Below the pieces are notes generated by a model, which did not search any database, was not told the DNA's origin, and saw nothing but the letters and a program-made list of their open reading frames with translations. 64,000 bases of DNA, taken from contig CAZWHW010000002.1 in NCBI GenBank assembly GCA_964633815.1, positions 62,001-126,000 on the forward strand, in the 5' to 3' direction. The DNA comes from CALKZN01 sp964633815. Lineage in GTDB: Bacteria; Pseudomonadota; Gammaproteobacteria; Arenicellales; Arenicellaceae. The translations under genes were made by a program, and so were the position numbers. Positions 18,051 to 27,021 of the stretch are shown here, piece by piece; position 1 is the stretch's first letter, and each line of letters begins with the position of its first letter.

Positions 18051-18345
18051 AATCAAAGTAAGACAATATTGTTTTTCAATTTGGATTGAGTAACTATATT
18101 TAACAGCAACTACAGCTCTGCTATTTCAGAGCATAAATCATAGCACTATCCTGATAGTGTTTTGATTAAAATAAACATGGAAATTTTGCTTTTAATTCGT
18201 ATTTTCATAGGGAATAAATTTTTTAGCAACTGTATAAAGTTGTTAAAGTTTATTACTTGGCGTTTATATGACTTGGTGTTGTTTATAAGCTCTTGTATAT
18301 TGGCTTCACAAAAATAAATTTAATTTCAATTACAGGAGAACAAGA
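18051..18345. other. Divergent intergenic region between RND exporter and DUF2853 gene
   Basis: 295 bases, AT-rich, without a supportable ORF or RNA gene. It must hold promoters for both flanking genes. On the plus strand TTGGTG-N17-TATATT (18273-18301) is a fair candidate for the DUF2853 gene. Nothing clear was found for the exporter. Confidence 0.5.
18273..18301 (+). promoter_or_regulatory. Possible promoter of the DUF2853 gene
   Basis: TTGGTG, 17 bases, TATATT: the -10 matches five of six consensus bases and the -35 only three. It would start transcription about 38 bases before the ATG. The strong ribosome-binding site AGGAG at about 18334-18338 sits eight bases before the start codon. 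Confidence 0.35.
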
Positions 18346-18687
18346 ATGAGCAAACGTGATGATTTAATTGCTAAATATGCGGATGACCTAAAGAAAAAAT
18401 GTGGCGTCACCCCTGATATGGATTTTCTAAAAAAAGTAACAATTGGCTGCGGTCCTTCAATTTATAATCGTGACGCATCAACAGTGTCTGCTTCCGACCC
18501 AAAAGAGTGTGAAACTGTTAAGAAAAATTTTCTGATTAAAAAGTTGGGTTTACCGAATAGTTCTAAATTGGATGATGCAATTCAATCAGTTTTAACTACT
18601 TATGGTAAGTCAAATCCGAGTAAATATCGTGCTGTTGTCTATTACATGTTGGCAAAGCACTTCAAAAAAGAGTCGATTTATAAATAA
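18346..18687 (+). CDS. DUF2853 family small protein
   Basis: 113-residue, lysine-rich, soluble protein of the DUF2853 family, function unknown. Recognisable family phrases are GCGPSIYNRDASTVSASDPKE, VKKNFLIKKLGL and NPSKYRAVVYYMLAKHF. No signal peptide or membrane segment is present. It has a strong AGGAG ribosome-binding site, its own leader and its own terminator, so it looks like a well-translated monocistronic gene. It converges on ntrX with only 46 bases between stops. Confidence 0.85.
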   Translation: MSKRDDLIAKYADDLKKKCGVTPDMDFLKKVTIGCGPSIYNRDASTVSASDPKECETVKKNFLIKKLGLPNSSKLDDAIQSVLTTYGKSNPSKYRAVVYYMLAKHFKKESIYK

Positions 18688-18708
18688 TCGTCAATTTTAA
18701 AAAAATAA

Positions 18709-18735
18709 AAAGGCTGGATAATATCCAGCCTTTTT
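18709..18735. terminator. Bidirectional terminator between DUF2853 gene and ntrX
   Basis: Stem AGGCTGGAT / ATCCAGCCT with a three-base loop, flanked by an A run on the left and a T run on the right. It can therefore end transcripts from both convergent genes. Its right edge touches the ntrX stop codon. Confidence 0.85.
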
Positions 18736-20119
18736 ATTTCTTGGTATCAATCCCTAATGCTTTAAGTTTGCGATATAGGTGAGTTCTTTCCATACCTATA
18801 TTTTTGGCTAATTGTGAAACATTATTGTCAACTTTATTGAGCTGATATTGCAAGTAGAGTGATTCAAAGCTATCGCGAGCTTCTCGCATGGAAAGTTCAA
18901 AATAGTTTGGAATTGTCAGGCTGTCACTGCTGGTGTTAGTGCCAGCTTCACGGTTTACTGAAGATTCGAATTCTTCAGAGTTGATGACTTTATCTGTATT
19001 GAGCAGTTGCAAACGATTGACAACATTCGTTAGTTGGCGGACATTGCCAGGCCAGTTGTATTCACACATGGCTTGAATTGCTTCTTGTGAAATTTTACGA
19101 GCGACTACATTGTTTTGTTTAGCAAGCCGCTTAATATGGAAATTAGCAATTTCTTCAATGTCTGCTTTGCGTTCGCGCAAAGCGGGCATTCGAATTGGAA
19201 TAACATTGAGTAAAAAGTATAAGTCTTCTCGAAATAAGCCCTTGTTGACAGCATCATCTATATCACCACTGGTTGCCGAAACAATTCGAATATCGAAATC
19301 AATAAATTGTTTGCCTCCAACTCGTAAAAATCGTTGATCTTGTAAAGCACTTAATAGTTTTCCCTGTGTTTCAAGATCAATATCTAGAATTTCGTTAATA
19401 AATAAAGTGCCAAGGTGAGCTTCTTCAAAACAGCCGACTTGTTGTTGTCCATCATATTCCACACCAAATAATCGGATAGCAATATTTTCTTGCGGAATAG
19501 CAGCTAGATTAAGTTGTACAAACTCCCCAGTTCTATTGCTTGCAGAGTGTAGGCTTAGCGCAGCAATATTTTTTCTAGTGCCAACTTCTCCGGTCAATAA
19601 AACCCAGCTATCGGTTGCGCCAATTAATTGTATTTGTCGCTTGGCTTCTTGTATTTGAGGGCTCGTACCTATCAACTCATGTTGATACGCAGACTCTTGT
19701 TTTAGGCGTAAATTTTCTTTGCGTAAGCGTTCTTTTTCAAGAGCTCGATTGATGGTTAACATCAATACTGGCATCGACAATGGCTTTTCGAGAAAATCAT
19801 AAGCACCATTTTTGACAGCTTCAACGGCAGTTTCAACATTACCATGTCCTGAAATCATGATAACAGGCTGTTTAAGTTGGTCTTTTCGTTGCCATTTTTC
19901 GATGAGTTTCAAGCCTTCATTGCCTGCGCCTTTGCCATGTTCGTCAGGCATCCAAATATCCAGCAATACTAAATCAGGAGTATAGCTATTGAAGAGTTGA
20001 TCACCTTCTATTGCATTTGAAGCCGTTTGAATCGTATAACCTTCATCTTCTAAAATGTCCGATATAATTGAACGAATGTCAGGTTCATCATCGATGATTA
20101 GGATTTTTTCTTTGGTCAT
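18734..20119 (-). CDS. ntrX: NtrX-type response regulator with degenerate AAA+ domain
   Basis: 461 residues: receiver (about 4-120, phospho-acceptor D54, acidic pocket D10/D11, K112), AAA+ domain (about 148-370) and Fis-type HTH (about 434-457). Paired with ntrY downstream of rsmB-DUF4390, the usual place of NtrX. The AAA+ domain is damaged for sigma-54 work. Walker A reads GEVGTRK (R182 where Gly is normal), and the GAFTGA loop after LFGVEY (about 222) is missing. Walker B is FINE (N242 for Asp), and the second arginine-finger position is L303 in REDLYFLLN. The receiver and HTH look intact. It probably binds DNA in a phosphorylation-dependent way without activating sigma-54. Confidence 0.88.
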   Translation of the reverse strand: MTKEKILIIDDEPDIRSIISDILEDEGYTIQTASNAIEGDQLFNSYTPDLVLLDIWMPDEHGKGAGNEGLKLIEKWQRKDQLKQPVIMISGHGNVETAVEAVKNGAYDFLEKPLSMPVLMLTINRALEKERLRKENLRLKQESAYQHELIGTSPQIQEAKRQIQLIGATDSWVLLTGEVGTRKNIAALSLHSASNRTGEFVQLNLAAIPQENIAIRLFGVEYDGQQQVGCFEEAHLGTLFINEILDIDLETQGKLLSALQDQRFLRVGGKQFIDFDIRIVSATSGDIDDAVNKGLFREDLYFLLNVIPIRMPALRERKADIEEIANFHIKRLAKQNNVVARKISQEAIQAMCEYNWPGNVRQLTNVVNRLQLLNTDKVINSEEFESSVNREAGTNTSSDSLTIPNYFELSMREARDSFESLYLQYQLNKVDNNVSQLAKNIGMERTHLYRKLKALGIDTKK

Positions 20120-20162
20120 TTTGTTTTTATATCACATACCTTTTGGCAAGGTGAGCAATTGC

Positions 20163-22328
20163 TTAAATTTCAATAGGAAATTTAATAATGAATTGAGCTC
20201 CTTTGGGCTTGTTTTCTTGGGCCCAAACAATGCCGCCGAGATTTTCAGTGATTCGTTTGACAATCGCCAAGCCTAGACCAGATCCTTTTTGTTTAGAGCT
20301 GACATAGGGCTCGAATAAGGTGTCAGTTAAATCTTGTTTAATTCCAGGCCCATTATCGATGATGTTGATTTGTATAAAATTATCTGTTTTGTCATACTTT
20401 TTTTCCGACTTTATAATGAGCTCAGCTTGGTCTTGTTGGCTCATGGCCTGAATGGCATTGAGAATTAAATTGTTGAATACCTGTCGCAAGGCGTCACTAT
20501 CACTTTGAATTTCTGGTAAATCTTCGTCTAAATTAAGCAATATTTTGCAATTATTTAAACTATCTTGGTGTAATTCAGCAATTTCTTCTAAGAGTATATT
20601 AATGTCTACTGGTTTTTGTTCAATATTGATTGCTTGAGCATAGTCCGAAAAAGCGCCGACCATATTTTTTAAGGATTTAACTTGTTGCACAATAGTATGC
20701 GTGGTTTTTTCAAGAACCGCTTGATCTGGCTCATTCAGTTGTTTGTATAATTTGTTTTTAATTCGTTCAGCGGAGAGCTGAATAGGTGTTAATGGATTTT
20801 TGATTTCATGAGCTAAGCGTCTAGCAACTTCTCCCCAAGCCGCTTCTTTCTGGGCATGGATAAGATTAGTTACATCATCAAATACAATGACCGTAGAGTT
20901 TTGTTGATGTGGTAATTGTTTGCCTTGGATGATTAAAAACTGTTTTCCTTTAGCACCCAAAATAGTGTGTTCATCTTTCCAAGCCGACATGGACATGCTG
21001 CAGGCATGGTAAATAGTTTCAAAAAAAGGTGTAAGGTTTTCATATTTGAAACGTAACTTGTCAACTTTTTCATTAATATCGTCACTCAAATCGACATCAA
21101 GAATTTTGCTAGCCCTGGCGTTAAAGCTTTCAAGTTCCAATGCTTCATTAATAGATATAACTCCGGAGGATAAATTAGCCAGTACAGCCTCGAGATATGC
21201 TCTTTGCGCTTCAGTTTCTGATTGGCTTAATGAAGCGATTTGACGTGCGTGGTTTAACTGTTGAGTCATGTCATTAAATGAACCCACTAATATGCCTATT
21301 TCGTCATTACTAGGAACAGGTAATTTCATGTCAAGATTACCTGCTGCTACTTCTTTGGTGCCTGAAGCTAATACGCTCAAAGGCTTAGCAATTCTTCTGG
21401 AGATAAAAAATGAGACTAGGTTTGACAATAATAATGATGCAAGAGAAATTAGTGTAAGTGTCAAGATTAGGCTTAACCGCAAAGGCTCTCGAGCAAACTG
21501 CATTTGATTGTATTGTGTTTTGGCAGATTCTACAGTTTGCGCTAATTTGGCATAGCGCAGCGGCAATGGTTTGACTGCTTGTAATGCTCTTGGAGGTACG
21601 CCAATATTGCTATTATAAACTGGAGCAATTACCTTGAGTTGTTGGGATATATCACTGATAGATTCAATTTCAGCAAAAATATTGCCATTACGTATCTGTG
21701 CGAGTGCAGCGAAATTTGGTGCATTATTTAAAAGTGTGTTATCAGTATTATAGCTTGAAGCTAAAATTTGGCCGTTATTGGATAATAGCGTTACTTGAGA
21801 ATAATCAAATCTCTCAGCTATTTCATTTAGCCTTCGAGCAATATCAATTGCTGAAAAAATGTTTTCAATTGATTCAGTATGTTGGCTCATTTCTTTAATC
21901 ATATCTTGCTTAATTGCTTCTAACGATGTTTCTCCGAGCAAAACAGCGTCATCAATGGCTTGTTCAACTCTGACATCAAACCAGCTATCAATGCCTTTAT
22001 TTAAGAATTGCACAGCAAAAAAGTACACCATTAATAGAGGTAAAAAATTCAATACTAAGAAGACAGTAATTAGTCGAAGTGAGAGTTTAGAACCAATTTC
22101 ACCGCGTCGATATTGTCTGAATAAAACAGCAAAATTAATGAAAACCAGTAATAGTAAAATACTGATTCCAGCAACAGTGGCGACAATTATCCAATAATGT
22201 TCTTGGCCAGATAATTCATTTTGAAACGAGTTAGCAATTAAAAACGATAAAGAAATAACTAAAATAGTCGCTATCACTAGCAAGGCTTGGGGCTTGGCTA
22301 CAGCTTTAAAAAATTGGGATAGTTTCAT
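20163..22328 (-). CDS. ntrY: NtrY-type sensor histidine kinase
   Basis: Membrane histidine kinase partner of NtrX, 721 residues from ATG 22328. Several N-terminal helices are seen (about 15-35, 45-70 and 85-110), with a large extracytoplasmic region and another helix near 280-305. HAMP (about 308-365), a PAS-like segment, the H-box RLAHEIKNPLTPIQLS (phospho-acceptor His near 506) and ATPase motifs NLILNAIQAM, DNGPGIK and GSGLGLAIVKRI follow. The start ATG overlaps the stop of the preceding DUF4390 gene (ATGA), so translation is coupled; a TTG eight codons upstream is unlikely. 43 bases separate it from ntrX. Confidence 0.92.
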   Translation of the reverse strand: MKLSQFFKAVAKPQALLVIATILVISLSFLIANSFQNELSGQEHYWIIVATVAGISILLLLVFINFAVLFRQYRRGEIGSKLSLRLITVFLVLNFLPLLMVYFFAVQFLNKGIDSWFDVRVEQAIDDAVLLGETSLEAIKQDMIKEMSQHTESIENIFSAIDIARRLNEIAERFDYSQVTLLSNNGQILASSYNTDNTLLNNAPNFAALAQIRNGNIFAEIESISDISQQLKVIAPVYNSNIGVPPRALQAVKPLPLRYAKLAQTVESAKTQYNQMQFAREPLRLSLILTLTLISLASLLLSNLVSFFISRRIAKPLSVLASGTKEVAAGNLDMKLPVPSNDEIGILVGSFNDMTQQLNHARQIASLSQSETEAQRAYLEAVLANLSSGVISINEALELESFNARASKILDVDLSDDINEKVDKLRFKYENLTPFFETIYHACSMSMSAWKDEHTILGAKGKQFLIIQGKQLPHQQNSTVIVFDDVTNLIHAQKEAAWGEVARRLAHEIKNPLTPIQLSAERIKNKLYKQLNEPDQAVLEKTTHTIVQQVKSLKNMVGAFSDYAQAINIEQKPVDINILLEEIAELHQDSLNNCKILLNLDEDLPEIQSDSDALRQVFNNLILNAIQAMSQQDQAELIIKSEKKYDKTDNFIQINIIDNGPGIKQDLTDTLFEPYVSSKQKGSGLGLAIVKRITENLGGIVWAQENKPKGAQFIIKFPIEI

Positions 22329-22918
22329 GATGACACGTCCCAGATTGTCCAAAAGCTATCATGCCGCCAACTGCTTGAGAAAAATGCGCTGGCTCTAATT
22401 TGTGCGGGCAGATTAAAAGTATCTAGATAAACCCGAAGAGCAATTTTGTCTGCTGCGCTAATATTAAGTTTTTTCAGTTGAAAAATAGCGATATGTTTCA
22501 GTGCTTCATCAATAGTAATGAATTGATGAGTTTCAAACGCAGATAGATTTTTTAATTGGTAATTATTTGATAATGTATGTCTGGAGATGCGGAAAGTGGT
22601 TCTATCTAAAGAGTTGTAAGTTTGCCACCAGAGTTGTTTTTTTGGTTGAGCATACTTAAGAACAATGTAGATAGGAACTCCATGATTTATGGCGTCATAA
22701 ACTTTTGGAGATAGTGATAATTGAAATTGACTTAAAATATCTAAGCTGCTGTCATTAGAGTTTGAAACTGAAACATTAGTGATTTCAAAACGGGTTGGGC
22801 TGTTCGAAATAGTTTTTGAAAAAATCACCAATATGATTGCAATAAAACATATTAACGGAATTAATAATCCCCATTTGATTTCGTTTTGCTTATTCGAAGA
22901 ATGATAGACCATAAACAT
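22325..22918 (-). CDS. DUF4390 domain protein
   Basis: 197-residue protein with one N-terminal membrane helix (about 17-36, GLLIPLICFIAIILVIFS) and a predicted extracytoplasmic beta-rich domain. The order rsmB-DUF4390-ntrY-ntrX is frequent in Beta- and Gammaproteobacteria. The phrases YDAINHGVPIYIVLKY and KLNISAADKIALRVYLD fit the DUF4390 family. Function is unknown; its fixed place before ntrY and the four-base overlap suggest a role with that sensor, which is inference. It lies one base after rsmB. Confidence 0.78.
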   Translation of the reverse strand: MFMVYHSSNKQNEIKWGLLIPLICFIAIILVIFSKTISNSPTRFEITNVSVSNSNDSSLDILSQFQLSLSPKVYDAINHGVPIYIVLKYAQPKKQLWWQTYNSLDRTTFRISRHTLSNNYQLKNLSAFETHQFITIDEALKHIAIFQLKKLNISAADKIALRVYLDTFNLPAQIRASAFFSSSWRHDSFWTIWDVSS

Positions 22919-22919
22919 A

Positions 22920-24242
22920 TTATTTTACCGCTTTATGCAGAAGGCAATAGTAGAATCCGTCCATATCAGAAATTCCAGGTAAAGTTTGTCGACCATGCTC
23001 TAGTTTAATTGCAGTAGGGTGATCAATAGCGATAGGGGTTGCTCCAGGGAGTTTTTGTAAAAAAGCTTCAATTTGTTGTTCATTTTCTTCTGGAAGTATA
23101 GAACAGGTTGTATAGAGTAGTTGGCCATTATCCGCCAACAATGTCCAGCAAGATTCTAAGATTGCGCTTTGTACTTGTTTAAGTTGTTTAATATCTTCCG
23201 CTTGACGCAAATGCTTAATGTCGGGGTGGCGTCGAATCACACCAAGACCACTGCATGGCGCATCAACTAGAATGCGTTGATAGGGTTTCCCATCCCACCA
23301 TTCCATGGGTTTACTCGCGTCACCTGTGAAAATCTTTGCCGTTAAGTTTAATCGCTCGAGTGTTTGCATTAGTTTGTTATTTCGATTGCCTTTAATGTCA
23401 ACTGCATGCATAACAATATTATCATTGGCATGCTCAAGTAATAGGCTAGTTTTACCTCCAGGTGCTGCGCAAGCATCTAAAACTCGATCAACGTTAGTGG
23501 TTTGCAAAAATTGATGAATCAACTGTGAGGCAGTGTCTTGAACCGAGACCCAGCCATCAGAGAATTTAGGTAAGTTTTGAACAGGAATACTTCTGCTGAT
23601 GCGAACGCCTATTTCACTGTATGGGTCTTTGCTTGCCTCAATGTTATTTTCTGTTAATAACGACAAATAATTTTCCTGCGAACAATATTTGCTATTTACC
23701 CGTAAGCAAAGTGGTGCAGCTAGATTATTCGCAGCAAAAATAAATTTTTTCTGGTCAGGCCATGCATGTTCAATTCGTTCAATCATCCATTGCGGGTGCG
23801 AATAATGCGTGGGCGGCAATTGTTGTTTTACAGTTGTTTCTTGTTTGCGAATATAATTTCTTAAGCAGGCATTGATTAGATTTTTGGCCCACAATTTGTT
23901 AAGTTGTTGACAGCATTTTACTGTATCAGAAACCGCTGCATGCGAAGGTGTTTGTAAATGTTGGATTTGAAAAATACCGACCAATAAAATTAACTTTACT
24001 TGTCGTTCTTTTGACTTCAGCGGTTTTTTTAATAACGGTTTAAGTTGGTCACTTAATTGCCAATACCAGCGGGTGACTCCAAAACTGAGACTTTGAATGA
24101 AGCCTCTATCTTGGATTGAAATATCTTTATTTTTGAGTTGATCATCAATGGCATCACCAATAGATAGACCTTCATAAATTACCGATTCACAGATTAATAC
24201 AGCTAGGCTTCTTGGGTGTGAAGAGTGTTTAGTTTGTTTCAT
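22920..24242 (-). CDS. rsmB: 16S rRNA (cytosine-967-C5)-methyltransferase
   Basis: RsmB methylates C967 of 16S rRNA. From ATG 24242 the product is 440 residues: NusB-like RNA-binding N-domain (about 10-135) and Rossmann methyltransferase domain. Motifs are DACAAPGGKTSLLLEHA (SAM binding), DAPCSGLGVIRRHPDIK and YTTCSILPEENEQQ, the last two carrying the paired cysteines of m5C methyltransferases. A TTG seven codons upstream is in frame but the ATG aligns with the E. coli N-terminus. It follows fmt in the def-fmt-rsmB order seen in E. coli. Confidence 0.95.
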   Translation of the reverse strand: MKQTKHSSHPRSLAVLICESVIYEGLSIGDAIDDQLKNKDISIQDRGFIQSLSFGVTRWYWQLSDQLKPLLKKPLKSKERQVKLILLVGIFQIQHLQTPSHAAVSDTVKCCQQLNKLWAKNLINACLRNYIRKQETTVKQQLPPTHYSHPQWMIERIEHAWPDQKKFIFAANNLAAPLCLRVNSKYCSQENYLSLLTENNIEASKDPYSEIGVRISRSIPVQNLPKFSDGWVSVQDTASQLIHQFLQTTNVDRVLDACAAPGGKTSLLLEHANDNIVMHAVDIKGNRNNKLMQTLERLNLTAKIFTGDASKPMEWWDGKPYQRILVDAPCSGLGVIRRHPDIKHLRQAEDIKQLKQVQSAILESCWTLLADNGQLLYTTCSILPEENEQQIEAFLQKLPGATPIAIDHPTAIKLEHGRQTLPGISDMDGFYYCLLHKAVK

Positions 24243-24273
24243 TGTAGCCTGGGATACACTCAAATATGAAAGA

Positions 24274-25203
24274 CTATGAAAATTGATCGTTAATTTTCAG
24301 GTCTGTGCTGTTCATGAAATCACTGATAGGCAATGGTTTGCTGCCATCTCGTTGCAAAGTTTGAATAGATAAAATATCTTTTCCGCATTTTACGTATAAG
24401 CTATTTTTATCTAATTTTACAATGTTACCTGGCTCAGCGTCATAATCATGTTGAATAACTTCAGCTTGCCAGATTCGAAGCCTTTGCGCATTGCATATGC
24501 TTTGGCAGATAGGCCAAGGGTTAAACGCTCTGATTGTTTGATGAATTTCTTGAGCGCTTTTATGCCAATCAATTGTAGCTTCAGCTTTCGTGATTTTATG
24601 GGCATAGCATGCAGCAGCATGATTTTGAGTTTGAGCGTTTGTTTGATGGCTTGTCAGCGACTCTAGTGTCGTTATTAGTGTTGTTGCTCCAATTTTGGCG
24701 AGTTTGTCATGTAGGCTGGCGGATGTGTCAGTTTGTTCAATAACGACCTCCGCATGTGACAAGACAGGTCCAGTATCAAGGCCTGCTTCCATTTGCATAA
24801 TACAGACACCAGTTTTTTTGTCTCCAGCTTGAATTGCTCGTTGAATAGGAGCTGCACCACGCCATTTTGGTAACAGAGATGCATGGATGTTTAGACAGCC
24901 GTGTTTGGGCACATCCAATACACTTTGCGACAATATCATGCCATAGGCGACGACTATCATTAAATCAGGTTTGAGTTTTTTTAAGGCTTGATATTCTTCG
25001 TCAGATTTTAGTGAAGATGGCTGTCGAACATCAATTCCACATTCGATAGCAACTTGTTTGACAGGCGGCGGCGTTAACTTTTGACCTCGTCCAGTTTTTC
25101 TATCTGGTTGAGTGTAAACACAGATAATGTCATGTTGTTTTGCAATTAAGTTAGTTAATGTGTGAGCCGCAAAATCGGGCGTGCCTGCAAATATGATACG
25201 CAT
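24274..25203 (-). CDS. fmt: Methionyl-tRNA formyltransferase
   Basis: Formylates Met-tRNAi with 10-formyl-THF to start translation. 309 residues, normal length. It starts MRIIFAGTPDFAAHTL. The formyl-THF site NIHASLLPKWRGAAPIQRAI and the catalytic Asp region MEAGLDTGPVL are present, followed by a C-terminal OB-like tRNA-binding domain. Five bases separate it from def upstream, so def-fmt are certainly co-transcribed; rsmB follows. Confidence 0.96.
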   Translation of the reverse strand: MRIIFAGTPDFAAHTLTNLIAKQHDIICVYTQPDRKTGRGQKLTPPPVKQVAIECGIDVRQPSSLKSDEEYQALKKLKPDLMIVVAYGMILSQSVLDVPKHGCLNIHASLLPKWRGAAPIQRAIQAGDKKTGVCIMQMEAGLDTGPVLSHAEVVIEQTDTSASLHDKLAKIGATTLITTLESLTSHQTNAQTQNHAAACYAHKITKAEATIDWHKSAQEIHQTIRAFNPWPICQSICNAQRLRIWQAEVIQHDYDAEPGNIVKLDKNSLYVKCGKDILSIQTLQRDGSKPLPISDFMNSTDLKINDQFS

Positions 25204-25208
25204 AAAAT

Positions 25209-25703
25209 TTACGCTTTGCGTTTGAGTAACTTTTTTTGGATGCGTTGACGTTTGGCTGTTGATAAGTAGTCAACGAAAACCTTGCCATCAAGATGGTCTA
25301 TTTCATGTTGTATACATACTGCAAGTAAGCCATCAGCTTCAATAGAGAATTCTTTGCCATTTACGTCTTGGGCACGGACAGTGATTTTTTCGGCGCGGGT
25401 GACTTCAGCATATATTTCAGGAACCGATAAACAGCCTTCTTGACAAATTTGTTCGCCTTGCGAGGAGATTATCTCAGGATTAATTAATGTGATCAGTTCT
25501 GTTTTGTCTGCAGAAATATCGACAGTTATAATGCGTTGCGTGATATTAATTTGAGTAGCTGCTAAACCAATGCCATTTTCAGCATACATAGTTTCAGCCA
25601 TATCAGCAGCTAAGCACTTGAGTTTGTTATCAAAAATCGTTATTTTATCGGCGATATTGCGCAGACGACTATCTGGAAATATCAAAACTGTTCGTAATGC
25701 CAT
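25209..25703 (-). CDS. def: Peptide deformylase
   Basis: Removes the formyl group from nascent peptides; Fe(II) enzyme. The 164-residue product from ATG 25703 begins MALRTVLIFPDSRLR, as is usual for Def. All three motifs are present: GIGLAATQ, EGCLSVPE and QHEIDHLDGK (cysteine and two histidine metal ligands). The frame is open 11 codons further upstream but that adds no conserved sequence. It is divergent from the LysM gene across 161 bases. Confidence 0.96.
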   Translation of the reverse strand: MALRTVLIFPDSRLRNIADKITIFDNKLKCLAADMAETMYAENGIGLAATQINITQRIITVDISADKTELITLINPEIISSQGEQICQEGCLSVPEIYAEVTRAEKITVRAQDVNGKEFSIEADGLLAVCIQHEIDHLDGKVFVDYLSTAKRQRIQKKLLKRKA

Positions 25704-25864
25704 GTTTATGTAATATGCAGTTAAAATGAGTATCAAATCAGTAAATTCAATTATTTAAAGCAACTTTGCGTATTTTATCTGCAATAACGCTATTAGTCTG
25801 ATGAATTTTCTGCTAATTTATTGCAAAATTGAGAATTATTAAGAATACAACGGAGTAAATTATA

Positions 25865-26926
25865 ATGAGTTGTCTAGCAAAAGTGTCAAAAAAACTATTT
25901 TTAATCGGTTTATTGGCCGTTTTGACTAATGTCGTATACTCTGTGAGTTTTGCCGCTGGGATATTAAAAGACGGACATCCTGAAAAATATGTTGTCAAAA
26001 AAGGCGATACCTTATGGGGTATCTCAGGAACGTTCTTGCAAGATCCATGGCGTTGGCCAGAAATATGGCAAAACAATGAGGATATCAGAAACCCGGATTT
26101 AATATTCCCTGGCGATGTTTTGTTCTTAACATTTATTGATGGAAAGCCTGTTTTACGTGCTCTTAAAAGAGAAGTAGTAAAGCTAAAACCAAGTATTCGT
26201 GAAGAGGACCTTCTTAAGCCGATTCCTCCAATATCACCAAAATCAATTGCTGCTTTCCTAAAAGCGCCATTAGTGACTTCTAGAGCTGAAGCTGAGGCAG
26301 CGCCGTATATTGTCGATGGTTTTTATAATCGATTGATTACGGGTAAATATGATCAGATGTATGCAAGAGGTATCAAAGAAACTGCGGCTGCAAATTTTCA
26401 AATCTTTCGTATTGGTCGTGAATTTGTTCATCCTGTGACACAAGAGTCATTGGGGCTTCAGGCTTTGGATATAGGTACGGCTAGCCTTGAGCGGCCTGGC
26501 GATCCTGCAAGAATCGCTATTACTTCTAGTCGAGAAGAGGCCGCTATCGAAGATAGATTAAGACCAACAAATGATATTGGGGTTACGCCATTTTTCTTTC
26601 CTTCAAGCCACTCGGATAAATCTATAACAGGGTTTATCTTGCCAGTTGATGAGAAAACGCCAGAACTTGGTCCATTGGATCGAGTGATTGCAATCACTTT
26701 GGGCGAACGAGAAGGCGTCAAGCAGGGACATGTGTTTAAAGTTTTATCTAGTCCGGTTGTTAAGGCTGACCCATTGAAGCGTAAGGAAAGCTTTACAATC
26801 CCTGAAGAGGAGATTGGTTTAATTATGGTTTTTCGAGTATTCGATAAAGTCAGTTATGCCATCATTACAGATGTTGAAAGAGGCATTGAACCAGGAAATA
26901 AGATTGTTCACCCGGATTACCGTTAA
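25865..26926 (+). CDS. LysM-domain exported protein
   Basis: 353 residues. A signal peptide (about 1-31: KKLFLIGLLAVLTNVVYSVSFAA) is followed by a LysM domain starting at YVVKKGDTLWGISGTFL with the PWRWPEIWQNNEDIRNPDLIFPGD variant typical of this family (about 40-90). A long C-terminal region ends with EEEIGLIMVFRVFDKVSYAIITD. It should lie in the periplasm and bind peptidoglycan. The gene sits opposite def-fmt and before dprA in many Gammaproteobacteria, as here; the exact role is not known. A GGAG ribosome site precedes ATG 25865. Confidence 0.85.
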   Translation: MSCLAKVSKKLFLIGLLAVLTNVVYSVSFAAGILKDGHPEKYVVKKGDTLWGISGTFLQDPWRWPEIWQNNEDIRNPDLIFPGDVLFLTFIDGKPVLRALKREVVKLKPSIREEDLLKPIPPISPKSIAAFLKAPLVTSRAEAEAAPYIVDGFYNRLITGKYDQMYARGIKETAAANFQIFRIGREFVHPVTQESLGLQALDIGTASLERPGDPARIAITSSREEAAIEDRLRPTNDIGVTPFFFPSSHSDKSITGFILPVDEKTPELGPLDRVIAITLGEREGVKQGHVFKVLSSPVVKADPLKRKESFTIPEEEIGLIMVFRVFDKVSYAIITDVERGIEPGNKIVHPDYR

Positions 26927-26941
26927 GTAGAAATTTTTAGT

Positions 26942-26980
26942 ATAGCCCTAGACAGGATTGTATTAGGGCTATTAGTTTTT
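26942..26980 (+). terminator. Probable terminator after the LysM gene
   Basis: Nine-base perfect stem ATAGCCCTA / TAGGGCTAT with a 13-base loop, followed by TTAGTTTTT. It lies 16 bases after the LysM stop and before dprA, so dprA probably has its own promoter or relies on read-through. Confidence 0.68.
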
Positions 26981-27021
26981 AAAAAACTAAGGGGAATTAT
27001 TCGTAATCAAGGAGGTTTACG

